The position numbers were made by a program, and so were the translations under genes. The notes below the pieces were generated by a model. It saw only the letters and a list, made by a program, of their open reading frames with translations. It did no database searches and was not told the DNA's origin. This document shows, in pieces, positions 55,978 through 64,000 of a stretch of DNA of 64,000 nucleotides (position 1 is the first letter of the stretch; every line of letters starts with the position of its first letter). The DNA lies in the NCBI RefSeq assembly GCF_026625885.1, contig NZ_CP113068.1:744001-808000 (forward strand), given 5' to 3'. This DNA comes from Roseateles sp. SL47. GTDB lineage: Bacteria; Pseudomonadota; Gammaproteobacteria; Burkholderiales; Burkholderiaceae_C.

Positions 55978-57503
55978 GGGGTCCTCGATGTCAACCGGGG
56001 CAGATGAAGAAACGCGCGACGCAGGGCCACCACCTGGGTCACGGCGGTCATGGCGTCGGCATGGGAAGCCGTCTCGCCGTCCCGATGGAACTGGGTCAGG
56101 CCCTCGAATGCATCCAGGCAGTCCGCATGCAGGACGGCGCAGCACTCGGCCAGCAAGGGGCGGACGCCATAGTCGTCCTTGAGCTTGCCGTCGCGCGCAT
56201 GGGCCAGCACCAGACGGGTGACGGCTTGCGAGAGTGGCAGGCCCAGCGTATGACCGTCCAGACAGGCGGACAGCAGCACCACCAGCGGCAACCGCGCCTC
56301 CTCGACGTGGCGCTGCCAGTGGCGTTCACGTCGGTCCTGCGGCAACCACTGCAGCAGTTGCGCCGAGCGCAGGGACTGGGGCTGGATCAGGAGCGCCTCG
56401 CACCAGTCCGGTTCCCGGGTGGCCGCCAGCGCATCCAGCCAGCCACGTGTCAGGGCTTCGGCCCAGTCGGTCCGGGCCGCCCATGCAATGAGTTGCTCCG
56501 GCGTCTGGCCGGTATGGGCCTTCCACCAGGCCACCGGGACCTGGCGCACCAGTTGGTACAGCCACCACGCCCGCTCGCCGAGGGTTTCCTGCTGAGGGCG
56601 GGTCGGGATGATCTGGTCTGCTTCCCAGTCCGGGGCCACCGCCGTGGGAGGCTCCAACGTCCAGGCTCGGCCCCACAGGCCCTTCGGCGCGTGGAGCAAG
56701 GCCGCCAGACGCGCTTGGGCACGGCGGGTATGGGCTGCCCCCGCAATCTGCATCAGCAGACGCACGGAAAGATCGCGCACCTCGCGGCTACGGTCGGTGC
56801 GGCAGCGCTCCAGCAGGGGTTCATCGTCCGGCCCGATGCCGATCTCCAGCACGGGCAACAACTCCAGCCGCTCTTTGGCCGGCAGGCCAGGCAGGGCCTG
56901 GGCCAGCCGCTCGCGGGCGGCTGCCGGCGCCGCCCGACGTTCGTGCTGGAGAAAGGCGCGCCGTTGTTCCAGCGTGCCTTCGGTCCAGTGGCTGTCCTGC
57001 GGCGCTTCACCGCTCACACCGGCGGCATACCGCCATTCATCACGTTGAGCCGCCAGCCACAGGCCGCGCTCGCCCAGCACGGGCAGCAGGTCCGGACGCA
57101 GCGCGGTGGCGCGTCGGCCGAGTTCCAAGGCTTGCGGCAGCAGGTGCGCGGGCAGGCGATAACCGGCATCGCCCAAGGTGCTGAAGACAAACGAATGCAG
57201 TCGGGCCGGCCCGTCCTGCAAGGCCCATTGCAGCAGCGGCTGCAGGGGTGCGGGTGCGCAGGGGCGATGGTCGGCTGCAGCAGGCGCGGGGGGAGGAACC
57301 ATGGCGGCGGTGGGGCGGGCGCCGGCCAACTGGCAAGGGGCCAGGACGGCGGCCGCGCGAAGCACAGCGTCCGCCGGACTGCGCGTTGCCGCGCCGGTCT
57401 GAGCGATCAGCTCACCCATCTCGCCGGGCCATGCCGGCAGCGGCCCACTCTGGCGCTCGGTGCCCACCATCAGCGTGGGCAGCAAAGGAGTCCATGCACT
57501 CAT
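55974..57503 (-). CDS. DUF5691 family protein
   Basis: A 509-residue soluble protein of the DUF5691 family. MSAWTPLLPTLMVGTERQSG is the family N-terminus. The body is Leu/Arg-rich and helical with HEAT-like repeats (RDLSVRLLMQIAGAAHTRRA, LPGLPAKERLELLPVLEIGI) and ends DAMTAVTQVVALRRAFLHLP. Function unknown; it probably scaffolds the complex. The start is ATG 57503, four bases overlapping the SWIM-gene stop, and the stop overlaps the MoxR start. Confidence 0.85.
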   Translation of the reverse strand: MSAWTPLLPTLMVGTERQSGPLPAWPGEMGELIAQTGAATRSPADAVLRAAAVLAPCQLAGARPTAAMVPPPAPAAADHRPCAPAPLQPLLQWALQDGPARLHSFVFSTLGDAGYRLPAHLLPQALELGRRATALRPDLLPVLGERGLWLAAQRDEWRYAAGVSGEAPQDSHWTEGTLEQRRAFLQHERRAAPAAARERLAQALPGLPAKERLELLPVLEIGIGPDDEPLLERCRTDRSREVRDLSVRLLMQIAGAAHTRRAQARLAALLHAPKGLWGRAWTLEPPTAVAPDWEADQIIPTRPQQETLGERAWWLYQLVRQVPVAWWKAHTGQTPEQLIAWAARTDWAEALTRGWLDALAATREPDWCEALLIQPQSLRSAQLLQWLPQDRRERHWQRHVEEARLPLVVLLSACLDGHTLGLPLSQAVTRLVLAHARDGKLKDDYGVRPLLAECCAVLHADCLDAFEGLTQFHRDGETASHADAMTAVTQVVALRRAFLHLPRLTSRTP

Positions 57504-59089
57504 GCCTGGCTCCTGATCCAGATCGGCCGGGGGTCGGCACCCGACCAGGCCGTCAACGGCAACAGGCGCTCGCCGTCCCATTCACCGGCCACGGTCATCG
57601 GATGCCCGCCCGAGGCGGCCATCAACAGCCAGCGTTCCTGCTCGCCCATGGACAGCGGCAAGGACTGGCCCCCGGCCTGAAGCTGCGCGCCGGCTTCGGT
57701 CACCACCGCCACGGCATCGGTGAGCACCATCGGATGCAGCAGCACGAAAGGGTGGGCGGCGATACGTTCGGCCACACGTTGCCATTCGGCGGCCCAGGGA
57801 TCGGTGGGGAGGTCAATGGTGAGATCGGTGTTGAGGTCAGTGGTGGGATCGCTGGTGGAGGCGAGGCTGATACCGCTTGCGGAATCACGGCCCTTATCAC
57901 TCGTGGATTCGCGGCGGGTGTTGCTGTTGATGGGCGTTGCGACGCCCACAGCCTTGCCGGCAGGTGCAGGCACGCGGGTCGGAAGGTGGGCCGACAGTTG
58001 CGGGGGCGCCACCGTCATGGGCTGCAGGTTCAAGGCATCCCCCTCCTCCTGCCGCTGCACGACCAGCGCTCGCATCGGGCTGGCCCCCGGAAACGTGGCC
58101 AGCGTGGCCGCGACGGCGGTGCCCGGCACCCATAGGCCGTTGAATCCCTTGCCGCCATGGGCATGTTCCAGCAGCCACGCCCGGCGCCCGGTCTGCTCGC
58201 CCTGCAGCCACACCCGTCGCTCCATCAGACGGCCTTCACGTTCTTCGATCACGGCAGCCAGCACCGCCCAGCGGTCGTCCACCCGTTCGCCGCTGGCCAG
58301 TACGTCGGCCTGGTCCACCGGCCAGCCGCACAGCGTACGCAAGTCCGCCTGGACCGGCGCTGGCAACTGCTCCCGACGGGTCAACGCCTCCGTCGCCAGT
58401 TGCAACAGGCCCAGCTGGACGATCATGCGCTCCGGCCAGTCCGCGCCCTGGCGCCATACGTCGGCGGCGGCCTGCAGCCGTTGGCCCAGGCCCGGTGCCT
58501 GCGCATCCACCATGCGGGCAGCCATGGTGCGCCAGCCCTGGATCGATGCCGCATCCAAGGCACCCAGGCCACGGGCGATCTGGTCGCCCAGCCAGCGCTG
58601 GAGTTCCTGGGCGGCGGCCTCGATGCGCTGCCAGCGCTGGGCCTCCCGCTTCAGCGAGGCATCGTCCGTCGCTCCATCCGCGTCGCCGGTCTCGCGCTGG
58701 GCCGCACGCGCCTCGGCGCGGTGGGTGGTGTCGCGGTCGCGTTCTTCCTTTTTCTCCGCACGTTCATGGCGGGACAACAGCCATTCGGCCACCCAGGCCG
58801 GCGGCTCGGTGGCGCTCAAGCTGGCGGCGGTCTGCACCCGCATCAACAGCAGGGCCAGGCCATGCTTGCAGGGAAACTTGCGGCTGGGACAGGAGCATTT
58901 GAAGGCGGGCCCACTCAGGTCCACCTGGGTTTGATACGGCTTGGAGCCGCTGCCTTGGCATTCACCCCAGAGCGCCGATTCATTGGCCCCCAGCAGCGGC
59001 CATTTGGCGGGTGAGGTCAGGCCCCTGGCCGCCTTCGCCGATGCATCGTCCGGCGCCAGCGCCAGGACGCCCTCCATGGTCAGCGACAT
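57500..59089 (-). CDS. SWIM zinc finger protein, first gene of the five-gene MoxR operon
   Basis: A 529-residue protein. The SWIM motif CxCxnCxH appears at residues about 64-77 in FKCSCPSRKFPCKHGLALLL, so it should bind zinc and nucleic acid or protein. A charged helix follows (RHERAEKKEERDRDTTHRAE), then a helical region and a hydrophilic low-complexity linker with repeated Thr-Asp (DPTTDLNTDLTIDLPTD, around 57800-57850). The C-terminal domain ends LMAASGGHPMTVAGEWDGER. ATG 59089; GGGAGCGGG upstream. Its stop overlaps DUF5691. Confidence 0.92.
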   Translation of the reverse strand: MSLTMEGVLALAPDDASAKAARGLTSPAKWPLLGANESALWGECQGSGSKPYQTQVDLSGPAFKCSCPSRKFPCKHGLALLLMRVQTAASLSATEPPAWVAEWLLSRHERAEKKEERDRDTTHRAEARAAQRETGDADGATDDASLKREAQRWQRIEAAAQELQRWLGDQIARGLGALDAASIQGWRTMAARMVDAQAPGLGQRLQAAADVWRQGADWPERMIVQLGLLQLATEALTRREQLPAPVQADLRTLCGWPVDQADVLASGERVDDRWAVLAAVIEEREGRLMERRVWLQGEQTGRRAWLLEHAHGGKGFNGLWVPGTAVAATLATFPGASPMRALVVQRQEEGDALNLQPMTVAPPQLSAHLPTRVPAPAGKAVGVATPINSNTRRESTSDKGRDSASGISLASTSDPTTDLNTDLTIDLPTDPWAAEWQRVAERIAAHPFVLLHPMVLTDAVAVVTEAGAQLQAGGQSLPLSMGEQERWLLMAASGGHPMTVAGEWDGERLLPLTAWSGADPRPIWIRSQA

Positions 59090-59420
59090 GCTGGCCCGCT
59101 CCCGATTGGATTTTTGATGGTCGGCAGTCTAGCCACATTCGATGACGGCCACGAAACGTCCAAAGTCACATGCCACGTCCCGTTCGTTCGCGAGACACTG
59201 CATGGAGGCGACCCCCGATTCACGGGGGAAGCGTCTCGAACCCCGATCGCTTCGATGCATTCGGGCTTCCGGCTGTGGGGAAGTGTTGCTTGAATGCCCC
59301 TCGTCAACGTGGAGGGCCTCGCTGATCAAAGGCCACTTGCCGATACTTCGGGCAGTCGTCCTCGACAGCGACATGAATCGGGCCCCGCGCCGGAGCGCCC
59401 CCCTTCTCTATCGGACAGCC
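59090..59420. other. Divergent intergenic region between the SWIM operon and a lipoprotein gene
   Basis: 331 bp. It should hold the promoters of the leftward five-gene operon and the rightward lipoprotein gene. The upstream reading frame of the lipoprotein is open through most of it, but the encoded peptide has no similarity pattern or signal and is not counted as coding. No confident promoter was found. Confidence 0.4.
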
Positions 59421-61349
59421 ATGCGATATCAGAATCCCCTCGCCGCTTCTCCTGCTGTGGCCTCGACCGCTGTTGGTCAGGCCCCTCGGTTCAAACATCG
59501 TTCTGGCAGCGTCCTTGCGGGCGTGCTGGCCGCAGCTTCCACATTGTTAAGCGCCTGCGGCGGTGACAGCGACTCCAGCACTGACAGTGGCGTGACCGTC
59601 ACGTATGCCACGCTGGTGCGTGTGGCCGCCGAGGCGGTGGGCAGTCATTGCACGGCAGGTGGCGCGCGAATTGAATCAGGCATGGACCTCGATTCGAATG
59701 GCGTGCTGGCCGACAGTGAAGTCACTTCGACGCAATATGTCTGCAATGGTACGCAGGGATCCACGGGGTCCACCGGCGCCGATGGCAGCTCGGGCAGCAA
59801 TGGCTTGTCGACCCTGGTGCGTGTGCAGGCCGAAGCGGTGGGCAGCAACTGCGCGCAGGGCGGCTCGGCCGTGCTGGCCGGACTGGATACCAATGCCAAT
59901 GGCGTGCTGGACAACAGCGAGGTCACCAGCACCAGCTACGTTTGCAGCGGAGCTACCGGCGCCACGGGCCCTACCGGCAGCACGGGCAGCGCCGGTAGCG
60001 ATGGCTACAACAGCCTGGTGCTGCTCACCACCGAAGCGGCGGGGGCCAATTGCACTTACGGTGGGCAGCGTGTGCAGTCCGGGCTGGACACCAACCGCAA
60101 TGGCGTTCTGGACAGCGGCGAAGTCACCACCACCACCTACCTCTGTAGCGCCGCCCCGGCCGATACGCAATGGGTCAACGTGACTGGCGGCAGTGTGCAG
60201 GCCGCCTCCAACACCGGCTACCTGGCCAACGCCAGCACATTGGTCACCATCACCCTGCCCGCCTCGCCCGCCATTGGCGACTGGATCAAGATCACCGGCG
60301 TCGGCACGGGTGGCTGGACGGTGGCGCAGAACGCGGGCCAGCGCATCAGCACCCGGGGCCTGCCCGGTGGCATGGCGCTGACCTGGGCATCCGAATCTCT
60401 TCCGGGCAGTTGGTCCGGCGTGGCCATGTCCAGCGATGCGACCCGGCAAGTGGCTGTATCCTCGGCCGGCAACGTGTATGTGTCCACCGACTCCGGGGGC
60501 AGCTGGATACTGCGAAAGACCGGACCGGCCCTGTCGGCCGTGGCCAGTTCCTCCGACGGCCTGAAGCTTGCGGCCTGTTCCAACGGCGGCCCCATCTACC
60601 TCTCGACGGACGGCGGCGTGAACTGGGTGGATGACGGCAGCGCCAGGGCCTGGGCCGCCATTGCGAGTTCGGCCGATGGCACGCGGCTGGTCGCCGCTGC
60701 GTATCTGGACGGCATCTATACCTCCTCGGACAGCGGCGCCAGCTGGACACTGCGCGAGAGTAGCCGCCCCTTCCGCGCGGTCAGCTCGTCCTCCGACGGT
60801 CGGGTGCTGGTGGCCGGTACCAATGGCGACCAGCTCTACGTCTCCACCGACTACGGCGTCACCTGGACCGCCCGGGCCACCAATGAGTATTGGTGGGGCG
60901 TGACGTCTTCGGCGGATGGCACCCGCCTCTATGCAAGCGTCGACACCGGCTATATCTGGACCTCGACCGACTACGGCACCACCTGGGAACGCCAAGACAG
61001 CACCCGCAACTGGCGAGGCATCACCACCTCCCAGGACGGCCGTTATGTCGTGGCGGTGACGGATGGCAGCCTCATCTATCAATCCACGGACTTCGGCAGC
61101 AGTTGGCAACCCACGGCCGACGCAGGCGCCTGGACCACCGTGGCCAGCAGCAGTGACGGGCTGACCCTGCTGGCAGGGAAAGTCAATGTCGATCTTTATG
61201 GCGGGGTGCGGCGTTCCTACACCACGCTCGGCGTCACCGGCTACATCTCGGGCGGGCAGGACGACGCGCTGCAGCTTCAGTATGTCGGTGGGGGGACCTT
61301 CATTCCCATCAGCTATGTATCGGCCAACCTGACCTTCACGGTGAATTAA
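59421..61349 (+). CDS. Exported lipoprotein with three DUF7151-like repeats and a propeller-like domain
   Basis: A 642-residue protein starting MRYQNPLAASP. The hydrophobic stretch at about 34-48 ends in LLSACGG, a lipobox. Three repeats of about 50 residues follow (around 58-290): each has LVRVxAEAVGSxC, a Gly/Asp turn such as GLDTNANGVLDNSEVTST and YVCxG. The Asp-rich turns look like calcium-binding loops. They are separated by Gly-Ser/Thr spacers (TGSTGADGSSGSNG, collagen-like). The C-terminal 350 residues contain repeated xYVSTDxGxxW motifs (STDSGGSWILR, SSDSGASWTLR, STDYGVTWTAR), like BNR/sortilin propellers. Probably on the outer surface, function unknown. Confidence 0.85.
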   Translation: MRYQNPLAASPAVASTAVGQAPRFKHRSGSVLAGVLAAASTLLSACGGDSDSSTDSGVTVTYATLVRVAAEAVGSHCTAGGARIESGMDLDSNGVLADSEVTSTQYVCNGTQGSTGSTGADGSSGSNGLSTLVRVQAEAVGSNCAQGGSAVLAGLDTNANGVLDNSEVTSTSYVCSGATGATGPTGSTGSAGSDGYNSLVLLTTEAAGANCTYGGQRVQSGLDTNRNGVLDSGEVTTTTYLCSAAPADTQWVNVTGGSVQAASNTGYLANASTLVTITLPASPAIGDWIKITGVGTGGWTVAQNAGQRISTRGLPGGMALTWASESLPGSWSGVAMSSDATRQVAVSSAGNVYVSTDSGGSWILRKTGPALSAVASSSDGLKLAACSNGGPIYLSTDGGVNWVDDGSARAWAAIASSADGTRLVAAAYLDGIYTSSDSGASWTLRESSRPFRAVSSSSDGRVLVAGTNGDQLYVSTDYGVTWTARATNEYWWGVTSSADGTRLYASVDTGYIWTSTDYGTTWERQDSTRNWRGITTSQDGRYVVAVTDGSLIYQSTDFGSSWQPTADAGAWTTVASSSDGLTLLAGKVNVDLYGGVRRSYTTLGVTGYISGGQDDALQLQYVGGGTFIPISYVSANLTFTVN

Positions 61350-61717
61350 AGCCAGCCGACACCTTTTCGTCTTGATTGTGTCCAACGGTGAAGAAATCCA
61401 CTTTAGGACCAATTGCAGCGGCCCCCTGCGATCCCTGGGTTGAGCCCAGGGACTGAGAGGGCCCAGACGCTAGTCCTCATTACGGTTTTTCACGAAACCG
61501 TGGACGCTGACGCTGCCGCGTCAACGAACATGCAGCCGGCTCTCAACGCCCGCGCTCCCTCACCAGAACAACGCCATCGCCCCCGACGGGAAGCCAGGCG
61601 AAGCGACCGCTGACCTCGATCGCCCCACCGCACCTGACGTGCGGGCGGCGCATCCGGGCGGCGCTTATGCACCGGGGCGCGAGCGACCGAAGAGTCGTGT
61701 TCAACAGCGGAGGACGC
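61350..61717. other. Intergenic region with two hairpins upstream of the peptidase gene
   Basis: 368 bp without a gene. Two hairpins are visible: TCCCTGGG/CCCAGGGA (61432-61452) and ACGGTTT/AAACCGT (61482-61501). Neither has a T tract after it, so they are not obvious terminators. They could belong to a structured leader of the next gene. GGAGGA at 61710-61715 is its ribosome binding site. Confidence 0.45.
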
Positions 61718-63946
61718 ATGTTCAAAAAGAAATCCCTGGTCGCCTGCCTGGGGCTGGCCGGCCTGTGTGCCAGTGCTGCCCATGCGGCATTGCCGGCCAC
61801 CCTGAGTTACGCGGTCAACAACCGGTGGAGCGGCGGCTACTGCGCCACCGTGAAAGTGACCAATCCCAACACCACCTCGATGACCTGGAGCGGCACGCTG
61901 CGGATCGAGGGCTCGGTCAGCAATGTCTGGAATGCCGAATGGAAGGCCAGCGGCAACCTGCTGACGCTGCAGGGCATTGCCTGGAATCGCATCCTGGCGC
62001 CGCTGGGCAAGAACGAAACGGTGCGCTTCTGCGCGACCACCACGGCTGCGGCGCCGGCGCCCTCTCCGGCACCCGCTCCTTCTCCAGCTCCGGCACCGGC
62101 GCCCACCCCTGCACCTGCGCCGACGCCTGCACCGGCGCCCGCCCCTGCACCTGCGCCGACGCCTGCACCGGCGCCCGCCCCTGCAGCGCCCGTCGTGGAC
62201 GCCGGCACCACCCTGACCAACTGGTACACCGGCACACCAACGGCCCCCACCGTCACGCCCGGCACCTGGCGCGCGGGTGGCCCCAATCCGGAACAAGCCG
62301 CTTTCAAGCTGGTGAAGGAAAGCGCGCACTTTGCGTTCTATTCGGACGAAGCCATTTCCGACGCCGACCTGACCCTGGCCGTCAACACACTGGAAACCAC
62401 GGTGTGGAGTTCGCTGTTCGGGTCGGGGCTGTACATGCCGGAGCCCTTCTACAACAAGGCCGACAAGATCAAGCCGGCGATTCACATCCATTCCGGCTGG
62501 GGCCTGACCGGTGGCGCCTGGGTGGACAGCGCTCGCAATCTGCACATGGGCATGTGGATTGCGCCAGATGCCCTTCGCGACCACTGGGGTCTGACGCATG
62601 AGTTCACTCACGGATGGCAATCGTGGGCGGCGAACAACGGCGGCCTCGTCTGCAACGCGTCCAATACCTGCGGCTGGGTCTTCGAAAGCCATGCCAACTT
62701 CACCCCGCATCAATTGCCGGAATACAAGAGCGACGTGCATTGCTCCGAGATGCTGCCCAACGCGCCGCATCTCTACCTGGGGTCCACCCGCGACCGCTAT
62801 TGCAACTGGCAGTTCATGGAATACCTCAAGGACCGTTATGGGCCCGAGGCGGTGACGCAGATCTGGACCACCTCCGGGGCGGATCCGTTCACCAACATCC
62901 AGAAGGCGCGGGGCTGGACGGTGTCGCAGCTGAATGACTTCTTCGGCGAATGGGCCATGCACAACGTGACCTGGGACTACAAGGCCACGCCGGATGCCTT
63001 CCGCAACAGCTACGGCAACATCGCGCTGACCGACAAGGCCGAGCGGATGCGCCGCCTGATGCCGCTGGAAGCGCTGGACACCAGTTGGGCCGCCAACCGC
63101 CGCTTTGTGTCGCCCTACTACGGCTCGCCGCAGCGCTTCGGCTACAACGTGGTGCGGCTGTATCCGGAAGCCGGTGCCACCACCGTGACGGTGAAGTTCC
63201 GCGGCATCGACCAGACCGGTGCCAATGCCGACTTCCGCTGGGGCCTGGTGGCCACCAACTCGCAGTTCACCTCGTCGCGTTACAGCGGCTTGCAGAAGGG
63301 GCTGGACGGTGAGCTGACCTTCAAGGTGAACACGGGCGAGCCCCTGTTCCTCGTGGTGACGGCGACGCCGACAGTCTTCAAGAGCATCACCTGGGACCAG
63401 GCCTATGGGTCGATCAACCGTTACCGCTACATGGTGGAACTGGCCGGCGCCTGGCCGCAAGGCTTCCAGGGCGGTCAACGGGATCTCTGCCCCACCGGCA
63501 CCGTCCGCCACAGCAACGGCGGTGGCTGCGCACCGACCACCACACCGACCACGGTGTATGTCGGCCCTTACGCCACCATCCTGCCGAACGGACGCGCCAA
63601 CGGCAACGCCCGCATCGAAGACCAGGCCATCGTGGTGAACGGAACGGTCTCGGACAGCGCCGTCGTGGGCGGCCTGAGCATCGTGGGCATGAGCGGCAGC
63701 CCCTGGGGGAACAACACCTTCAACGTGAGCGGGTCCGCGCAGGTGCGCACCACCTTCTACCCGCTGGGCTTCTTCGAGGCCAGCCAGGGAGCGTCCGGCA
63801 CGCTCAACCTGCACGGGGATGTGGAATACCGCGGCGTGGGCTTGAACCTGAGCAGTGGTTATCGGTCCGGCTTTGTGGACGCGACCTCCACCGTAGGGCT
63901 CTCCACCGACGTGAATCCGAAAACGGCGCCCGTGTGGCGGCCGTGA
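61718..63946 (+). CDS. Secreted CBM2-like/DUF6055 putative metallopeptidase
   Basis: A 742-residue exported protein. The signal peptide is MFKKKSLVACLGLAGLCASA, ending AHAA. Residues about 25-108 resemble a CBM2 sugar-binding domain: YAVNNRWSGGYCATVKVTNP, SMTWSGTLRIEG. A Pro-Ala/Thr-Pro linker of about 45 residues follows. The middle domain (about 165-480) matches DUF6055; HEFTHGWQSWAANNG gives an HExxH-type site (HEFTH) and FESHANFTPH supplies a possible third ligand, so a zinc peptidase is plausible. The C-terminal part (YVGPYATILPNGRANGNARI, VVGGLSIVGMSG) looks like a left-handed beta-helix. Start ATG 61718 behind GGAGGA. Substrate unknown. Confidence 0.85.
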   Translation: MFKKKSLVACLGLAGLCASAAHAALPATLSYAVNNRWSGGYCATVKVTNPNTTSMTWSGTLRIEGSVSNVWNAEWKASGNLLTLQGIAWNRILAPLGKNETVRFCATTTAAAPAPSPAPAPSPAPAPAPTPAPAPTPAPAPAPAPAPTPAPAPAPAAPVVDAGTTLTNWYTGTPTAPTVTPGTWRAGGPNPEQAAFKLVKESAHFAFYSDEAISDADLTLAVNTLETTVWSSLFGSGLYMPEPFYNKADKIKPAIHIHSGWGLTGGAWVDSARNLHMGMWIAPDALRDHWGLTHEFTHGWQSWAANNGGLVCNASNTCGWVFESHANFTPHQLPEYKSDVHCSEMLPNAPHLYLGSTRDRYCNWQFMEYLKDRYGPEAVTQIWTTSGADPFTNIQKARGWTVSQLNDFFGEWAMHNVTWDYKATPDAFRNSYGNIALTDKAERMRRLMPLEALDTSWAANRRFVSPYYGSPQRFGYNVVRLYPEAGATTVTVKFRGIDQTGANADFRWGLVATNSQFTSSRYSGLQKGLDGELTFKVNTGEPLFLVVTATPTVFKSITWDQAYGSINRYRYMVELAGAWPQGFQGGQRDLCPTGTVRHSNGGGCAPTTTPTTVYVGPYATILPNGRANGNARIEDQAIVVNGTVSDSAVVGGLSIVGMSGSPWGNNTFNVSGSAQVRTTFYPLGFFEASQGASGTLNLHGDVEYRGVGLNLSSGYRSGFVDATSTVGLSTDVNPKTAPVWRP

Positions 63947-63966
63947 TCCACGGTTGAGCGACTGAA

Positions 63967-63989
63967 GGGGAGCAACGCTCCCCTTTTTT
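63967..63989 (+). terminator. Rho-independent terminator after the peptidase gene
   Basis: GGGGAGC (63967-63973) pairs with GCTCCCC (63977-63983) around AAC, followed by six T. It is 20 bases past the stop codon. Confidence 0.92.
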
Positions 63990-64000
63990 CATGGCGGCTC

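Noticed and set aside
61432..61501. Riboswitch or terminator upstream of the peptidase gene
   Set aside because: Two hairpins are present, but neither matches a riboswitch consensus I know and neither has a T tract.
61490..63814. A 774-codon open frame antisense to the peptidase gene
   Set aside because: It has low-complexity Arg/Gly repeats that mirror the Pro/Ala linker of the real gene; the signal peptide and RBS support the plus strand.

Overview
The window is GC-rich bacterial chromosome, most likely from a betaproteobacterium of the order Burkholderiales (Roseateles, Mitsuaria or Rubrivivax type). This is inferred from the atpIBEFHAGDC order, the hemE-priA neighbourhood, the three-lipoprotein operon known from Neisseria, Bug-type and BenE transporters, and the torF-glnK-amt and gshA/gshB genes. 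No rRNA, tRNA or CRISPR array was seen.

Region 1 (1-6470) is accessory DNA: a chromosomal integron. The truncated, nonsense-mutated integrase gene (intI) reads leftward off the window. Five cassettes read rightward from an attI-like point near 631: a DUF1877 protein, a small zinc-ribbon membrane protein, a secreted DUF6794-like protein, a decayed hypothetical gene and a DUF2199 gene. attC-like hairpin sites separate them. The DUF2199 gene is split by a complete IS21-family element (2855-5458) with a perfect 6-bp target duplication, and both halves of the gene can be read. A DUF4375 gene follows on the other strand.

Region 2 (6475-24650) is core genome: priA, hemE, a lemA-TPM-TPM trio (the first TPM gene has a probable frameshift in a G run), a PPK2 polyphosphate kinase, a hexose-6-phosphate epimerase, a CsgG/DUF4810/DUF799 lipoprotein operon and the complete F1Fo ATP synthase operon. 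The leader of the atp operon holds eleven exact-period 13-bp tandem repeats downstream of a TATAAT box.

Region 3 (24650-42733) holds small-molecule metabolism and transport: an SMP-30 lactonase, two GNAT acetyltransferases, a GST, a VOC protein, a PhzF protein, an aminotransferase with a divergent MocR-type regulator, an FAH-type hydratase, the ABC-F ATPase uup, a MarR/Bug/flavin monooxygenase cluster, S-formylglutathione hydrolase, gshB, benE and kup.

Region 4 (42900-50800) has a LysR regulator, two tandemly duplicated proteins that resemble YopH/SptP-type tyrosine-phosphatase effectors without the catalytic loop, gshA, and a nitrogen-assimilation operon torF-glnK-amt behind a sigma-54 promoter with an NtrC-like site. 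A HU gene follows with three consecutive terminator hairpins.

Region 5 (51300-59090) is a five-gene operon in which each stop overlaps the next start: SWIM zinc finger, DUF5691, MoxR AAA+ ATPase, DUF5682 and VWA protein. It is the best candidate here for an uncharacterised multi-protein system. Region 6 (59420-63946) encodes two large exported proteins: a lipoprotein with three DUF7151-like repeats and a propeller-like domain, and a putative secreted metallopeptidase with a CBM2-like domain and an HEFTH motif.
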